Below, in pieces: positions 46,667 to 56,466 of a stretch of DNA of 64,000 nt. This stretch comes from Prochlorococcus sp. AG-409-L18. GTDB taxonomy: Bacteria > Cyanobacteriota > Cyanobacteriia > PCC-6307 > Cyanobiaceae. The notes beneath the pieces are model-generated. The model did not search any database. It saw only the letters and a program-made list of their open reading frames with translations, and was not told the origin of the DNA. Numbering within the stretch: the first letter of the stretch is position 1; each line of letters opens with the position of its first letter. Location of the stretch: assembly GCA_003215535.1 (NCBI GenBank), contig QCKG01000003.1, forward strand, positions 62,001-126,000. Direction: 5' to 3'. A program made the translations under genes and the position numbers.

Positions 46667-47497
46667 ATGCACAGTCGAGAAAATGGCTATAGGCATATTT
46701 GGTTGTTGTCTGGAACAGGAGAAGGACCTTCTCTGGCAAGGTCTTTAGTTGGACAGGGTTGGAAGGTAAGTGTGAGCGTTGTTTCTTCTCAAGCATCCTT
46801 GGCTTATGAAGATATTAATTTGAGTGAGATGTTGGTTGGTCCCCTGGGGGGGGTGGAGGAGATTCTCAAGTTCCTTAAGAAGGCGCAACTTCTTCATCAT
46901 GGATTTGATTGGGTGATTGATGCGACACATCCCTTTGCTCAAGTTATTAGTTCTGATTTGCAAATAGCCTGTCAACAAGTTTCTCAGCCTATTCTTCGTT
47001 TTGAAAGGCCTTTGAGGGCTCTTGGACTGGCTTCTTTGATATCAAATGCCAGAGAATTAGAGGATCGACCCTTGAAAGGAAAGAATGTTTTGCTTGCAAT
47101 GGGATCCAGGCATCTTTCGGAATATGTCGCTTCAGTTAATCAAGCTGGAGCAAATGTTTTTGCACGTGTTTTACCCTCTCCAGAAAGTCTTAGTAATGCC
47201 TTGGCTTGCTCTGTAAGGGAGGAGCGATTGGCAGTATTGCGACCTTTGCAGGGAGATTGCATAGGTCAGATGGAAGCTTCACTCTGTAAAAGATGGTCAA
47301 TTGATGTGGTTGTTTGCCGTCAGTCTGGTGGACTTAATCAGCAGACTTGGGAGGAGATTTGTAAAGATCAGAAGTTAGGTCTTTTTTTGGTTTCACGGCC
47401 TCCAATAATATTGAAGACAGAATGTTTTGATAATTTGAATAGCTTATTGAATAGGATTTCAAGTCCCATTATGGTTAAACATGATTTCTATTCTTAG
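46667..47497 (+). CDS. cobK: Precorrin-6A reductase
   Basis: 276 residues from the ATG at 46667 (a TTG at 46652 adds five). HIWLLSGTGEGPSLARSLV is the N-terminal NAD(P)H glycine motif; VIDATHPFAQVIS, LLAMGSRHLSEYV and CRQSGGLNQ follow the CobK/CbiJ pattern. It reduces precorrin-6A in corrin synthesis. cutA starts directly after its stop (TAG then TTG). Confidence 0.85.
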   Translation: MHSRENGYRHIWLLSGTGEGPSLARSLVGQGWKVSVSVVSSQASLAYEDINLSEMLVGPLGGVEEILKFLKKAQLLHHGFDWVIDATHPFAQVISSDLQIACQQVSQPILRFERPLRALGLASLISNARELEDRPLKGKNVLLAMGSRHLSEYVASVNQAGANVFARVLPSPESLSNALACSVREERLAVLRPLQGDCIGQMEASLCKRWSIDVVVCRQSGGLNQQTWEEICKDQKLGLFLVSRPPIILKTECFDNLNSLLNRISSPIMVKHDFYS

Positions 47498-47833
47498 TTG
47501 AAAGTGGCTAAAGTTCATTCCAAAGATGATTTGCTTATCGTTCTGACGACTGAGGCTGATTTAAATAAGGCAAAGTTTTTAGCTAATTCTCTTTTAGACC
47601 TAAAACTTGTTGCTTGCGTTTCTTTAAGTAAGGTTCATTCATTTTATATGTGGGAAGGGAATAAAGAGGAAAATAAAGAAGTCCAACTGCTAATGAAAAC
47701 CTCCATAAATAAGAAGTATAAATTGCAGAAGGCAATTAATGAACTTCATAGTTATGAAACCCCTGAATTAATTGGTTGGAATGCAGAAGCAAGTGATGCT
47801 TATTCTCAATGGCTTCTAAAAAGTCTTTATTGA
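47498..47833 (+). CDS. cutA: CutA-family divalent cation tolerance protein
   Basis: 111 residues starting at TTG immediately after the cobK stop. Matches the small trimeric CutA family: TTEADLNKAKFLANSLLDLK, LVACVSLSKVHSFYMWEG, EVQLLMKTS and SYETPELIGWNAE. Role in metal tolerance is not clear in any organism. In the same transcript as cobK. Confidence 0.88.
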   Translation: MKVAKVHSKDDLLIVLTTEADLNKAKFLANSLLDLKLVACVSLSKVHSFYMWEGNKEENKEVQLLMKTSINKKYKLQKAINELHSYETPELIGWNAEASDAYSQWLLKSLY

Positions 47834-47839
47834 TAGGTT

Positions 47840-48853
47840 TTAAACAAAGAGATTTTGCTTTAGAAGCTCTTTAAGTGAAGATCTAGACCTGGGGCCAAGC
47901 TGAGTTACGATTTGACCGGCACAAATAGAGCCGATATTGCCACAGATGGAAAGGTTCTTCGAATTTAGGTAGCCATGAAGGAACCCACTCGCATATAAAT
48001 CACCGGCTCCAGTGGTGTCAATTACTTGGCCAAGTTTATAGGGCTTGATTCTTATTTGCTTGCCCTCATGGAGGATTACTGACCCTTTCTCTCCAAAGGT
48101 TAGAGCTGCTATGTCACAGCCTTTTTTGATCTTTTCTAAGGACATTTCTATGGATTCTCCCTTGTATAGTGAGGTTAATTCGCTTTCATTTGCGAAGAGT
48201 ATATCTACATGACTTTCTAATAGTTCCAGGAAGCTTTCTCGATGTCTTTCTACGCAAAAGGCATCAGAAAGAGATAGTGCTACCTTCCTACCAGAATCCT
48301 TGGATGTTTTTGCAGCTTGAATGAAAGCTTTCTTAGCAGCAGGGTCATCCCATAGATAACCCTCTAGATAAAGGATTTTCGCCTTTTGAACAATAGTAAG
48401 GTCTAGATCTTCTGGCTCAAGTAGAACCGAAGCTCCCAGGAAAGTACACATAGTACGCTGTGCATCTGGGGTAACAAAGATTATGCATCTCGCAGTTGGA
48501 GGGCCTGTTTCTGCTGCAGGTGTTTCGAATAAAGCTCCTGCTGAGCAGATCTCATCAGTAAAAACTTTTCCCATGTGGTCGTTTCTTACACGACCGATAA
48601 AAGCAACTTTGTTCCCAAGCTGTGAAAGTCCTGTAAGGGTATTTGCTGCTGATCCGCCCGAGCTTAGAAGACCTTTCTCTATTAGTGAAGACAACTCTTC
48701 AGCTTGTTCTTGATTAATGAGAGTCATTGAGCCTTTTTCTAAAGAATGCTTCTCTAGAAAGGAATCTTGTGTATGTACAAGAACGTCAACAATTGCATTA
48801 CCTATCCCCACTACATCTATGGAGGAATCTTCAGGAATGTGATTCAGTGACAT
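47840..48853 (-). CDS. PfkB-family nucleoside kinase, adenosine kinase-like
   Basis: 337 residues. Ribokinase/adenosine kinase fold: GIGNAIVDVLVH, SSGGSAANTLTGLSQLGNKV, FLGASVLLEPED and the catalytic motif DTTGAGDLYASGFLHG. Could phosphorylate adenosine or a related sugar; substrate unproven. Convergent with cutA and upstream of purA's downstream end, on the same strand as purA. Confidence 0.82.
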   Translation of the reverse strand: MSLNHIPEDSSIDVVGIGNAIVDVLVHTQDSFLEKHSLEKGSMTLINQEQAEELSSLIEKGLLSSGGSAANTLTGLSQLGNKVAFIGRVRNDHMGKVFTDEICSAGALFETPAAETGPPTARCIIFVTPDAQRTMCTFLGASVLLEPEDLDLTIVQKAKILYLEGYLWDDPAAKKAFIQAAKTSKDSGRKVALSLSDAFCVERHRESFLELLESHVDILFANESELTSLYKGESIEMSLEKIKKGCDIAALTFGEKGSVILHEGKQIRIKPYKLGQVIDTTGAGDLYASGFLHGYLNSKNLSICGNIGSICAGQIVTQLGPRSRSSLKELLKQNLFV

Positions 48854-48892
48854 ACATCAAACTCGGAAGTTATGTGGTTGTTTCCTTAATTA

Positions 48893-50266
<1,374 letters not shown>

Positions 50267-50298
50267 CTAAAGTCAAAATAATGAATTAAAGAGTATTT

Positions 50299-50730
50299 TT
50301 ATTTCTCGCTCCCTACCATTGCTTCTGCTTTGGTTAGCTCATTATTGAGCCGATCTTTTAAGGCTTCTGAGAGTGGACGATTCGCAAAAGTCTTGTAATG
50401 ACCTGCCATTGAGTTAAGTGCCGTTTGCATGGTTGTGAAGGAGACTGTCTTATTTACTTGAGATCGATTTCTATATCTAGAGATGTAGTCATTAATAAGT
50501 AGAAGGGCTTCATCTTTTGCTTCAGATTGACCTTCTGCATCTTGAGGAATGGCAATAGTTTCACGCAGGCTGCGAGCAACTGAAACAGTGTCAGCGGCAA
50601 AGTCGCCTGACATGGCAGTTCCTGCCTGAGCACTTGTACCAAAAGGGATGAGTATTAGGCAGAGACCAAGGCAGAGAGCCATAGTCGCCCCCATCAGCCT
50701 CTTGAACAGGCGATGAAAGGCGGAAGTCAT
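50299..50730 (-). CDS. psb27: Photosystem II assembly protein Psb27
   Basis: 143 residues. N-terminal signal sequence (ATMALCLGLCLILIPFGTSA) with likely cleavage after AQA; then the four-helix Psb27 core with DTVSVARSLRETIAIPQDAE, LLINDYISRYRNRSQVNKTV, SMAGHYKTFANRPLSE. Unlike many freshwater cyanobacterial Psb27s it shows no lipobox Cys, so it may be a soluble lumenal protein. It binds the CP43 module during assembly and repair. Confidence 0.88.
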   Translation of the reverse strand: MTSAFHRLFKRLMGATMALCLGLCLILIPFGTSAQAGTAMSGDFAADTVSVARSLRETIAIPQDAEGQSEAKDEALLLINDYISRYRNRSQVNKTVSFTTMQTALNSMAGHYKTFANRPLSEALKDRLNNELTKAEAMVGSEK

Positions 50731-50772
50731 TTCTCTATAAGCAACTTTTCTAACTTTAGGAGCAGCTTTGCT

Positions 50773-52566
50773 CTAATTAGGTTTCCTTTGTGGAAGTTCA
50801 GCTAATAATTGACTTATTGCTGCTTCATGGTCGAGTAACTTTGTTTCTCTGCGTCCTCTTTGAACGAGTTCTACCTGGCCTGAATCTGCGTCTCTACCAA
50901 CAACGACACGCCATGGGATTCCAATAAGGTCTGAATCTTTGAACTTGACACCAGCACGTTCATTTCTGTCATCTAAAAGGGCATCTAAGCCGTTGCTCTT
51001 TAATCTTTTGTAGATTTTCTCCCCTAAAACCCTCTGCTGGGAGTTTTGTATGTTGGCAATTACTACGTTTACTTCGAAAGGAGCAATTGATATGGGCCAA
51101 ATAATGCCTTCCTTATCATGATTTTGTTCTACGGCTGCTTGTGCGAGCCGAGAAATTCCTATTCCATAACAGCCCATCCAGAAAGCTTCTTGGATCCCTT
51201 TTTCATTAGTAAAACTTGCATTTAGAGAATTTGAATATTTACGACCTAGCTGAAAAATATGCCCAATCTCGATGCCACGTCGCTCCAAAAGATTTTGACT
51301 TGGATCATGATGACATATGTCACCTGCTTTCGCCTTCCTTATATCTAACCCTTTGGGATTACCTCCAAGTGACAGCCAATTAACACCGAATAAATGTTCA
51401 TCTTCTGTATTTGCTCCACATATAAAAGATTCTAGGTCTGCAGCAGTGTGATCTGTGATTCTAATAAAAGAATTACTCCAAGTTTTTGCACCACTAAGTA
51501 CTGAATTGTTTAAGTCAGGCCCTAGAAAACCAAAGGGCAAATCAGATAGGCCTTGAGCGCATAACCTTTCTTTTGTTATTGGCAGCAGATTTGTCACACC
51601 CTTCTTTAGTCGAGCCGTTAAAATATTAGTTAATTTAACATCATTAACTTCTTGGTCTCCTCTTATACTTATAAGTAGCGGTTGTTCTTTACCATCTTCC
51701 AAAATGGCGAGAATTAGAATTACTTTTACTATTTGAGATGGATCCAAATTGTTTGAAGAACATAATTGAGATATCGATTTTTGGCCAGGTGTTTTAAGTT
51801 TATATGTCTTTTTTGCGATGAATGGTTTTGCTGGTAATGGTATGGATATAGCTTTTTCTTGATTGGCAGCATAAACTCCATCAGGGCTTGTAAGTATTAA
51901 GTCTTCCCCTGAATCTGCAGTCACCATAAATTCTTGAGACGCTGCGCCTCCAATAGCACCACTATCGGCATCTACAGCGACAGTTTCGACCCCGCATCTG
52001 GAGAAAATATTCCTGTAAACAGAATCTATTTTTTCATATGTGATTTTCAGATCCTTTTCATTAGCATGAAAGGAATATGCATCTTTCATGATGAATTCTC
52101 TACTTCTCATCAGGCCAAATCTTGGCCTGATTTCATCTCTAAATTTAGTTTGTATCTGATAGAGATTTACTGGTAATTGTTTATATGAACGAAGTAGTTC
52201 TGATGCAATGCTTGTAATTACTTCCTCATGAGTAGGGCCAAGGCCGATTTCTCTGCCTTGGCGATCCTTTAAGTGAAACATGATTCCTTCTCCAGCTGTA
52301 TATCCATTCCATCGGCCGCTCCGTTCCCAAAGTTCTGCAGGGTGAAGTTGAGGAAGAAGTGTCTGAAGAGCCCCTGATGAATCCATTTCCTCTTGAACTA
52401 TGGCTGTGATTTTGTTTATTACTCGCCACATAAGTGGTAAGTAGGCATATATTCCTGATGTGATCCGTCGAATGAAGCCACCTCTAACTAAAAGTTGATG
52501 AGAGGCGATTTCGGCTTCCGCTGGCACGTCCCGCAGCGTTACAAGCATTAGGCGGGATGCGCGCAT
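50773..52566 (-). CDS. proS: Prolyl-tRNA synthetase (bacterial type with editing insertion)
   Basis: 597 residues. Class II motifs: motif 1-like in SGIYAYLPLMWRVINKI, motif 2 FRDEIRPRFGLMRSREFIMK, motif 3 in CYGIGISRLAQAAVEQ, an editing domain (about residues 230-390), and the anticodon-binding C-terminus with PFEVNVVIANIQNS. Divergent from the HTH-like gene. Confidence 0.95.
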   Translation of the reverse strand: MRASRLMLVTLRDVPAEAEIASHQLLVRGGFIRRITSGIYAYLPLMWRVINKITAIVQEEMDSSGALQTLLPQLHPAELWERSGRWNGYTAGEGIMFHLKDRQGREIGLGPTHEEVITSIASELLRSYKQLPVNLYQIQTKFRDEIRPRFGLMRSREFIMKDAYSFHANEKDLKITYEKIDSVYRNIFSRCGVETVAVDADSGAIGGAASQEFMVTADSGEDLILTSPDGVYAANQEKAISIPLPAKPFIAKKTYKLKTPGQKSISQLCSSNNLDPSQIVKVILILAILEDGKEQPLLISIRGDQEVNDVKLTNILTARLKKGVTNLLPITKERLCAQGLSDLPFGFLGPDLNNSVLSGAKTWSNSFIRITDHTAADLESFICGANTEDEHLFGVNWLSLGGNPKGLDIRKAKAGDICHHDPSQNLLERRGIEIGHIFQLGRKYSNSLNASFTNEKGIQEAFWMGCYGIGISRLAQAAVEQNHDKEGIIWPISIAPFEVNVVIANIQNSQQRVLGEKIYKRLKSNGLDALLDDRNERAGVKFKDSDLIGIPWRVVVGRDADSGQVELVQRGRRETKLLDHEAAISQLLAELPQRKPN

Positions 52567-52712
52567 GGGCCATTTACCAAATGAGAATGGAAGCTAACAT
52601 CCATCGGGCAACTGGCCGGTCTTGAAAGTGTCTGATTTCCTTAACTGATAGAGATTAAGTGAGTCTCATCTGCTAACTTCTGTCCCAGTTAAATCCGCCC
52701 CGAGTTGAGATT

Positions 52713-53177
52713 ATGTTTAGTGGGACGGTAAATCCTTCAAGCTCAGCCTCTTCTCCTTCAGCGGGATATGCAAACGATATTCAGGCCATAATGGCAAGTT
52801 CAGACTCACTTGTTGGTATTGATGATGTTCAGAAGTCTTTAAATAGATCAAGAGCTTCTGTGTATCGTTATACAAATACTGATCCTAGAAATCTTAATCC
52901 ACCATTTAATCCTAGAAAGCTAAATTCTGAGTATCGAAGTGATCAAAAAGATGCCCTTTTGTTTCACCCTAATGAAGTAGCCCGCTTCGCAAAAGATGTA
53001 CTAAGGATAAAGGAAGTCACAGTTGAAGTCTTGAATTCTCCTTCATCAGCTACCCAACAAGTTTTGACTTCGATTCTTGAGGAGCTTCAAATGATTAGGA
53101 CACATCTTGAGAGTCTTAATGAGCAGCCTGCAGACATTTATCCTCATCCCGGCGGTCAAGACAGGCCCGCAGCATAG
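52713..53177 (+). CDS. Putative HTH-containing protein of unknown function
   Basis: 154 residues. The segment GIDDVQKSLNRSRASVYRYT (about residues 35-55) looks like a MerR-like/Xre-like helix-turn-helix, followed by a Tyr/Asn/Pro-rich region (NTDPRNLNPPFNPRKLNSEY) and a C-terminal helical part (LTSILEELQMIRTHLESLNE). The family is not one I can name. Divergent from proS, with a 146-base gap containing the promoters. Confidence 0.6.
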   Translation: MFSGTVNPSSSASSPSAGYANDIQAIMASSDSLVGIDDVQKSLNRSRASVYRYTNTDPRNLNPPFNPRKLNSEYRSDQKDALLFHPNEVARFAKDVLRIKEVTVEVLNSPSSATQQVLTSILEELQMIRTHLESLNEQPADIYPHPGGQDRPAA

Positions 53178-53297
53178 ATTGACTTTTGATGAGAGAATAA
53201 TCTCAGCTTTCTAAGGAATGCAATTCATTCTTTAGTAGTTGCCTTGGTGAGGAATGCTTTCGCATTGGTTACTAGGGTTGTTCTTAAAACCCCTTGC

Positions 53298-53621
53298 ATG
53301 GACCCTGAACCGGCTTCCGTATCTAAACCTTCCACCTTTGGTGAGGTGATTTCTAATTCATCTCATAAAGGAGATTTAAAAGGGAGTGATGATGATGACC
53401 CTTTTAGTTTGAGTGGTCCATATATTGCGTTGCTTGGCTTGATCATTGCATTAGCTACAGTTGGCGTTCCTCTTACAGCGGTTTTTACGGAAAGGCCTAA
53501 GGAGCGCATAAATATAGTTCCTACTGCCTTGGAAACTGATGGATCTCAGTCCTCTATCTCCATCTCCCTCACCAGGACTGGTAAATCTGATAGTCGAAAT
53601 ACCAGCGGGAAGCAGGAATAA
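53298..53621 (+). CDS. Small membrane protein overlapping the second pyrophosphatase gene
   Basis: About 107 residues from the ATG at 53298 (TTG at 53244 or GTG at 53247 would extend it). Polar N-terminus with a [12 protein letters not shown] stretch, one helix ([20 protein letters not shown]) and a polar tail. Its last 83 bases overlap the start of the PPase gene in another frame on the same strand. No family recognised. Confidence 0.6.
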   Translation: MDPEPASVSKPSTFGEVISNSSHKGDLKGSDDDDPFSLSGPYIALLGLIIALATVGVPLTAVFTERPKERINIVPTALETDGSQSSISISLTRTGKSDSRNTSGKQE

Positions 53622-54063
53622 ATACGAATACTTCGCTGATGCCGGAGTTATGGCCCTAGATAGGGTTCTTCATTCTTCAGTGAGATACCCATTCGACTAT
53701 GGATTTATTCCAAATACTTTGGCTGAAGATGGAGCTCCTCTTGATGCCATGGTAGTCATGGAGGAACCAACTTTTGCTGGTTGTCTTATTAAGGCCCGAC
53801 CTATTGGCGTTCTTGATATGCACGATTCAGGAGCTTATGATGGAAAGTTGTTATGTGTTCCTGTTGCGGATCCACGTCAAAAGTCAATTAGCAGCATTAA
53901 GCAAATAGCTCCAAATCAATTGGAGGATGTAGCAGAATTTTTTAGAACTTATAAAAGCCTTGAGGGCAGAGTGATAGTTATAGATGGTTGGAGAGATTTT
54001 GATGCAGTTGAAGGGCTTTTGGAAGATTGTATTGCAGCAGCTAAGAATAAAACTAATATTTGA
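53539..54063 (+). CDS. Inorganic pyrophosphatase family protein with an altered active site
   Basis: 174 residues, cyanobacterial/plastid-type PPase ([20 protein letters not shown]). E20, K28, E30, R42, Y54, D64, D69, D96, D101 and K103 match E. coli PPase positions, but the metal-binding/catalytic D67 equivalent is Ala at residue 66 (EDGAPLDAM). This should lower or remove PPi hydrolysis unless compensated. Possible roles: a weak PPase, another phosphohydrolase, or a binding protein. The complete copy is at 37.8 kb. Starts inside the preceding small membrane gene. Confidence 0.85.
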   Translation: MDLSPLSPSPSPGLVNLIVEIPAGSRNKYEYFADAGVMALDRVLHSSVRYPFDYGFIPNTLAEDGAPLDAMVVMEEPTFAGCLIKARPIGVLDMHDSGAYDGKLLCVPVADPRQKSISSIKQIAPNQLEDVAEFFRTYKSLEGRVIVIDGWRDFDAVEGLLEDCIAAAKNKTNI

Positions 54064-54117
54064 GTATGGTTTTTATTAGCCTCCTATTAGCGAAATTAAA
54101 TTCCCTATAAGCCTCCT

Positions 54118-54477
54118 ATGTATTCTTCTGTTCAGGTATATAGCTACTCGCGCTGTTCAACGTGCAAGAAAGCTTTAAAATGGCTTGATGAGCATCAAGT
54201 TGACTACGAATTACTTGATATTGTCGAGAATCCACCATCTAAAGAAATTATCAGAGAGGCGATTAGTCAATTGGGAAGTCGTAAGCCCTTGTTTAATACG
54301 AGTGGGAAGAGTTATAGGGCGCTAGGCTCTGAGTCGGTTAAGGGGATGAGTGACCCTGAAGCCATAGAAGCACTCTCTGCTGACGGCAAGTTGATTAAAC
54401 GTCCTCTATTGATTTCTAAAGAAGGAAAGATATTTGTGGGATTTAAACCTTATGATTGGGAAGAAGTCTTTTCTTGA
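54118..54477 (+). CDS. ArsC/Spx-like thioredoxin-fold protein
   Basis: 119 residues. N-terminal YSYSRCSTCKKALKWLDEHQ with a CxxC pair (C-S-T-C), the central RKPLFNTSGKSYRALG and the cis-Pro region LIKRPLLISKEGKIFVGFK. The CxxC resembles Spx more than classical ArsC, so it could be a stress regulator or a glutathione/thioredoxin-linked arsenate reductase-like enzyme. Follows the PPase gene by 54 bases. Confidence 0.82.
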   Translation: MYSSVQVYSYSRCSTCKKALKWLDEHQVDYELLDIVENPPSKEIIREAISQLGSRKPLFNTSGKSYRALGSESVKGMSDPEAIEALSADGKLIKRPLLISKEGKIFVGFKPYDWEEVFS

Positions 54478-54542
54478 CAAGGAACTCTATAGTTTACTCT
54501 GATTTACAGAAGGATGAATTTTAACTACCTAGGCAACTAAGT

Positions 54543-55217
54543 ATGCCTCGTCAGAACATTCTAAAGAACCCAGGTCCTAATCCTTTTTGGGATTTTTGGG
54601 CACCCATCATTTTGACATTCTCTTTATATATAGGGATTCGTCATTACATCGCCGAGGCTAGATATATCCCTTCAGGTTCTATGTTGCCAGGTTTACAGGT
54701 TAATGATCGTTTATTGATTGAAAAGCTGTCCTTTCTTCGTAGACCTCCTCGTCGTGGTGAAATCGTTGTATTTAATTCGCCATATGCTTTCGATCGAGTT
54801 TTAGCTTCTAGGAAAGCTTCTTCGAAAATTAGATGTGCTTTGGTTAACTTCCCTTTGATTAGTATTGTTTTGGGTATACGTGATCCGGCTTGTGATGCAT
54901 ATATAAAACGTGTTGTTGCAGTTTCTGGAGATAAAGTTTTAGTGAATTCCAGAGGTGAGGTTTTTCTAAATGGTGTTCTTAAAAAGGAACCATATGTAAC
55001 TAATTATTGTCCTTCGGATTTAAGGGGAATTAGCTCTTGCAAAAGGTTAGATCTTAAGGTCCCCGATCGACATGTTTTGGTACTTGGTGATAATAGAAAT
55101 AACAGTTGGGATGGTCGTTTTTGGCCTGGTGGGGCATTCTTGCCAGAAGATCAGATTGTAGGACGTGCTTTTTGGAGGTTTTGGCCTATTAAACGTCTAG
55201 GGTTTTTAGTTCCTTAG
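54543..55217 (+). CDS. lepB: Signal peptidase I
   Basis: 224 residues. One N-terminal helix (APIILTFSLYIGIRHYI), the catalytic Ser motif IPSGSMLPGLQ, the catalytic Lys in YIKRVVAVSGDKV, and VLGDNRNNSWDGRFW with the GDN...DS-like motif. It removes signal peptides. Compared with other LepBs there is an insertion of about 35 residues between boxes B and D. Ends overlap the dihydroorotase-like gene by 12 bases in convergent orientation. Confidence 0.92.
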   Translation: MPRQNILKNPGPNPFWDFWAPIILTFSLYIGIRHYIAEARYIPSGSMLPGLQVNDRLLIEKLSFLRRPPRRGEIVVFNSPYAFDRVLASRKASSKIRCALVNFPLISIVLGIRDPACDAYIKRVVAVSGDKVLVNSRGEVFLNGVLKKEPYVTNYCPSDLRGISSCKRLDLKVPDRHVLVLGDNRNNSWDGRFWPGGAFLPEDQIVGRAFWRFWPIKRLGFLVP

Positions 55218-56462
55218 ACCACAAGCAATGACTTTCCCTTTTAATTCTTTCCCTTGCCAAGGTTGATTCGCTGTAGAGGGAGACATCGGGTTGTGTTGGT
55301 TTTGCTTCCAGCTTAAATCCGGATCAAAAAGTAACCATCTTCTACTCTTACACCTAATAGATTCCTCTTGGGTATTGAGCATTTTGGAGGGACCGAAGCT
55401 AAGTAATTCCCAGAGTTTTTCTATTGAGAATCCTGAGTTGACAACAAGTTCCTGCCAAAGGGAAGGAAGAACTAGGTGATGTCCACTTATTCCTGCCAAA
55501 CGAGTTGCTATAGGTTGCTGGGATTGTTCTTCATCTAGTGCTATTGAGTGAACTGCTATCGAAGTTATTGTTCCATCACGTAGGGCATTTATGAGAGCTT
55601 TCCGATCAAGTGGCCCGCCTAGAGATGGAGACACCCTCCACCCTTCTTCGGTGGCAGAAAGTTGGCTACTATCTGCCACAACGTGCCACCAGGAAACACT
55701 TGCCATGAGGTTGTTCTTAGCGGCTTGAATGCAAGAGATCCCTTCAGCAGTTGAAATATTCATTAGACGCATAGATATCTCAGGGTGTTGTCTATGAAGC
55801 TCGAGTAGTTGCCCAATAGGCAGCGTTTCGCTTGCTATTGGGTCAGGTGCCCATCCGGCTCGGAGAGTTTCAATACCTTCTCGAACTATTCCTTTGCCTT
55901 GAATTTTTGTATCTCTTGGCGCAATCAATATTGGAGAGGCCCCCATTTCACCAAGAACAAAACTTTGTTTTAGGAGTTCAAGAGGTGGTATTTCATCGTC
56001 ATCTGCCAAACCAATAGCACCATGCTGAAGAAGATCAGCATGAGGGGTGAGTTCCTGCCCCTCACTATTTCGACTGAAGCTGCCCCAAAGATGAATACGA
56101 ACATCTTTTTGCGCATCATTAAATCCCATTAGGCGCTCTGGCTTGTCACGCCAAGAGGAACTTCTTGGTAAGAGCGCTAATTGTCCATAGCCCTCTTGAG
56201 CTGCCATCTCTCTGAGGCTTTTGAGGGTCTCAACATGCCCATTAGTAGGTTCTTCAAGTATGGAATGTGGATCTACTAGGCAGGGGGCAAGCAGTAGACG
56301 ACTAGCTTCTGTAGGAGTAAGTCCGATTTTCTTCGCCTGATTAGAAGCCTCTTCTCCAAAGGCGATTATTTGACCAGCGTCTATTAAGACTGAATCTTTG
56401 ATTACGGGCTGACTTGCTCCGTAAAGGATTTGTACAGGATCTAAGAAGTATGACTCATGCAT
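55206..56462 (-). CDS. Dihydroorotase-like amidohydrolase lacking the HxH metal motif
   Basis: 418 residues from an ATG at 56462; an in-frame ATG or other start at 56507 would overlap the next gene. Amidohydrolase/PyrC family layout: LLLAPCLVDPHSILEEPTNG is the start of the TIM barrel, where active enzymes have D-x-H-x-H. Here it reads D64-P-H66-S-I68, so the second metal His is absent. Later ligand regions are also poorly matched. The protein may have lost dihydroorotase activity. Follows the tandem phosphatase gene on the same strand. Confidence 0.7.
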   Translation of the reverse strand: MHESYFLDPVQILYGASQPVIKDSVLIDAGQIIAFGEEASNQAKKIGLTPTEASRLLLAPCLVDPHSILEEPTNGHVETLKSLREMAAQEGYGQLALLPRSSSWRDKPERLMGFNDAQKDVRIHLWGSFSRNSEGQELTPHADLLQHGAIGLADDDEIPPLELLKQSFVLGEMGASPILIAPRDTKIQGKGIVREGIETLRAGWAPDPIASETLPIGQLLELHRQHPEISMRLMNISTAEGISCIQAAKNNLMASVSWWHVVADSSQLSATEEGWRVSPSLGGPLDRKALINALRDGTITSIAVHSIALDEEQSQQPIATRLAGISGHHLVLPSLWQELVVNSGFSIEKLWELLSFGPSKMLNTQEESIRCKSRRWLLFDPDLSWKQNQHNPMSPSTANQPWQGKELKGKVIACGLRN

Positions 56463-56466
56463 GTGC

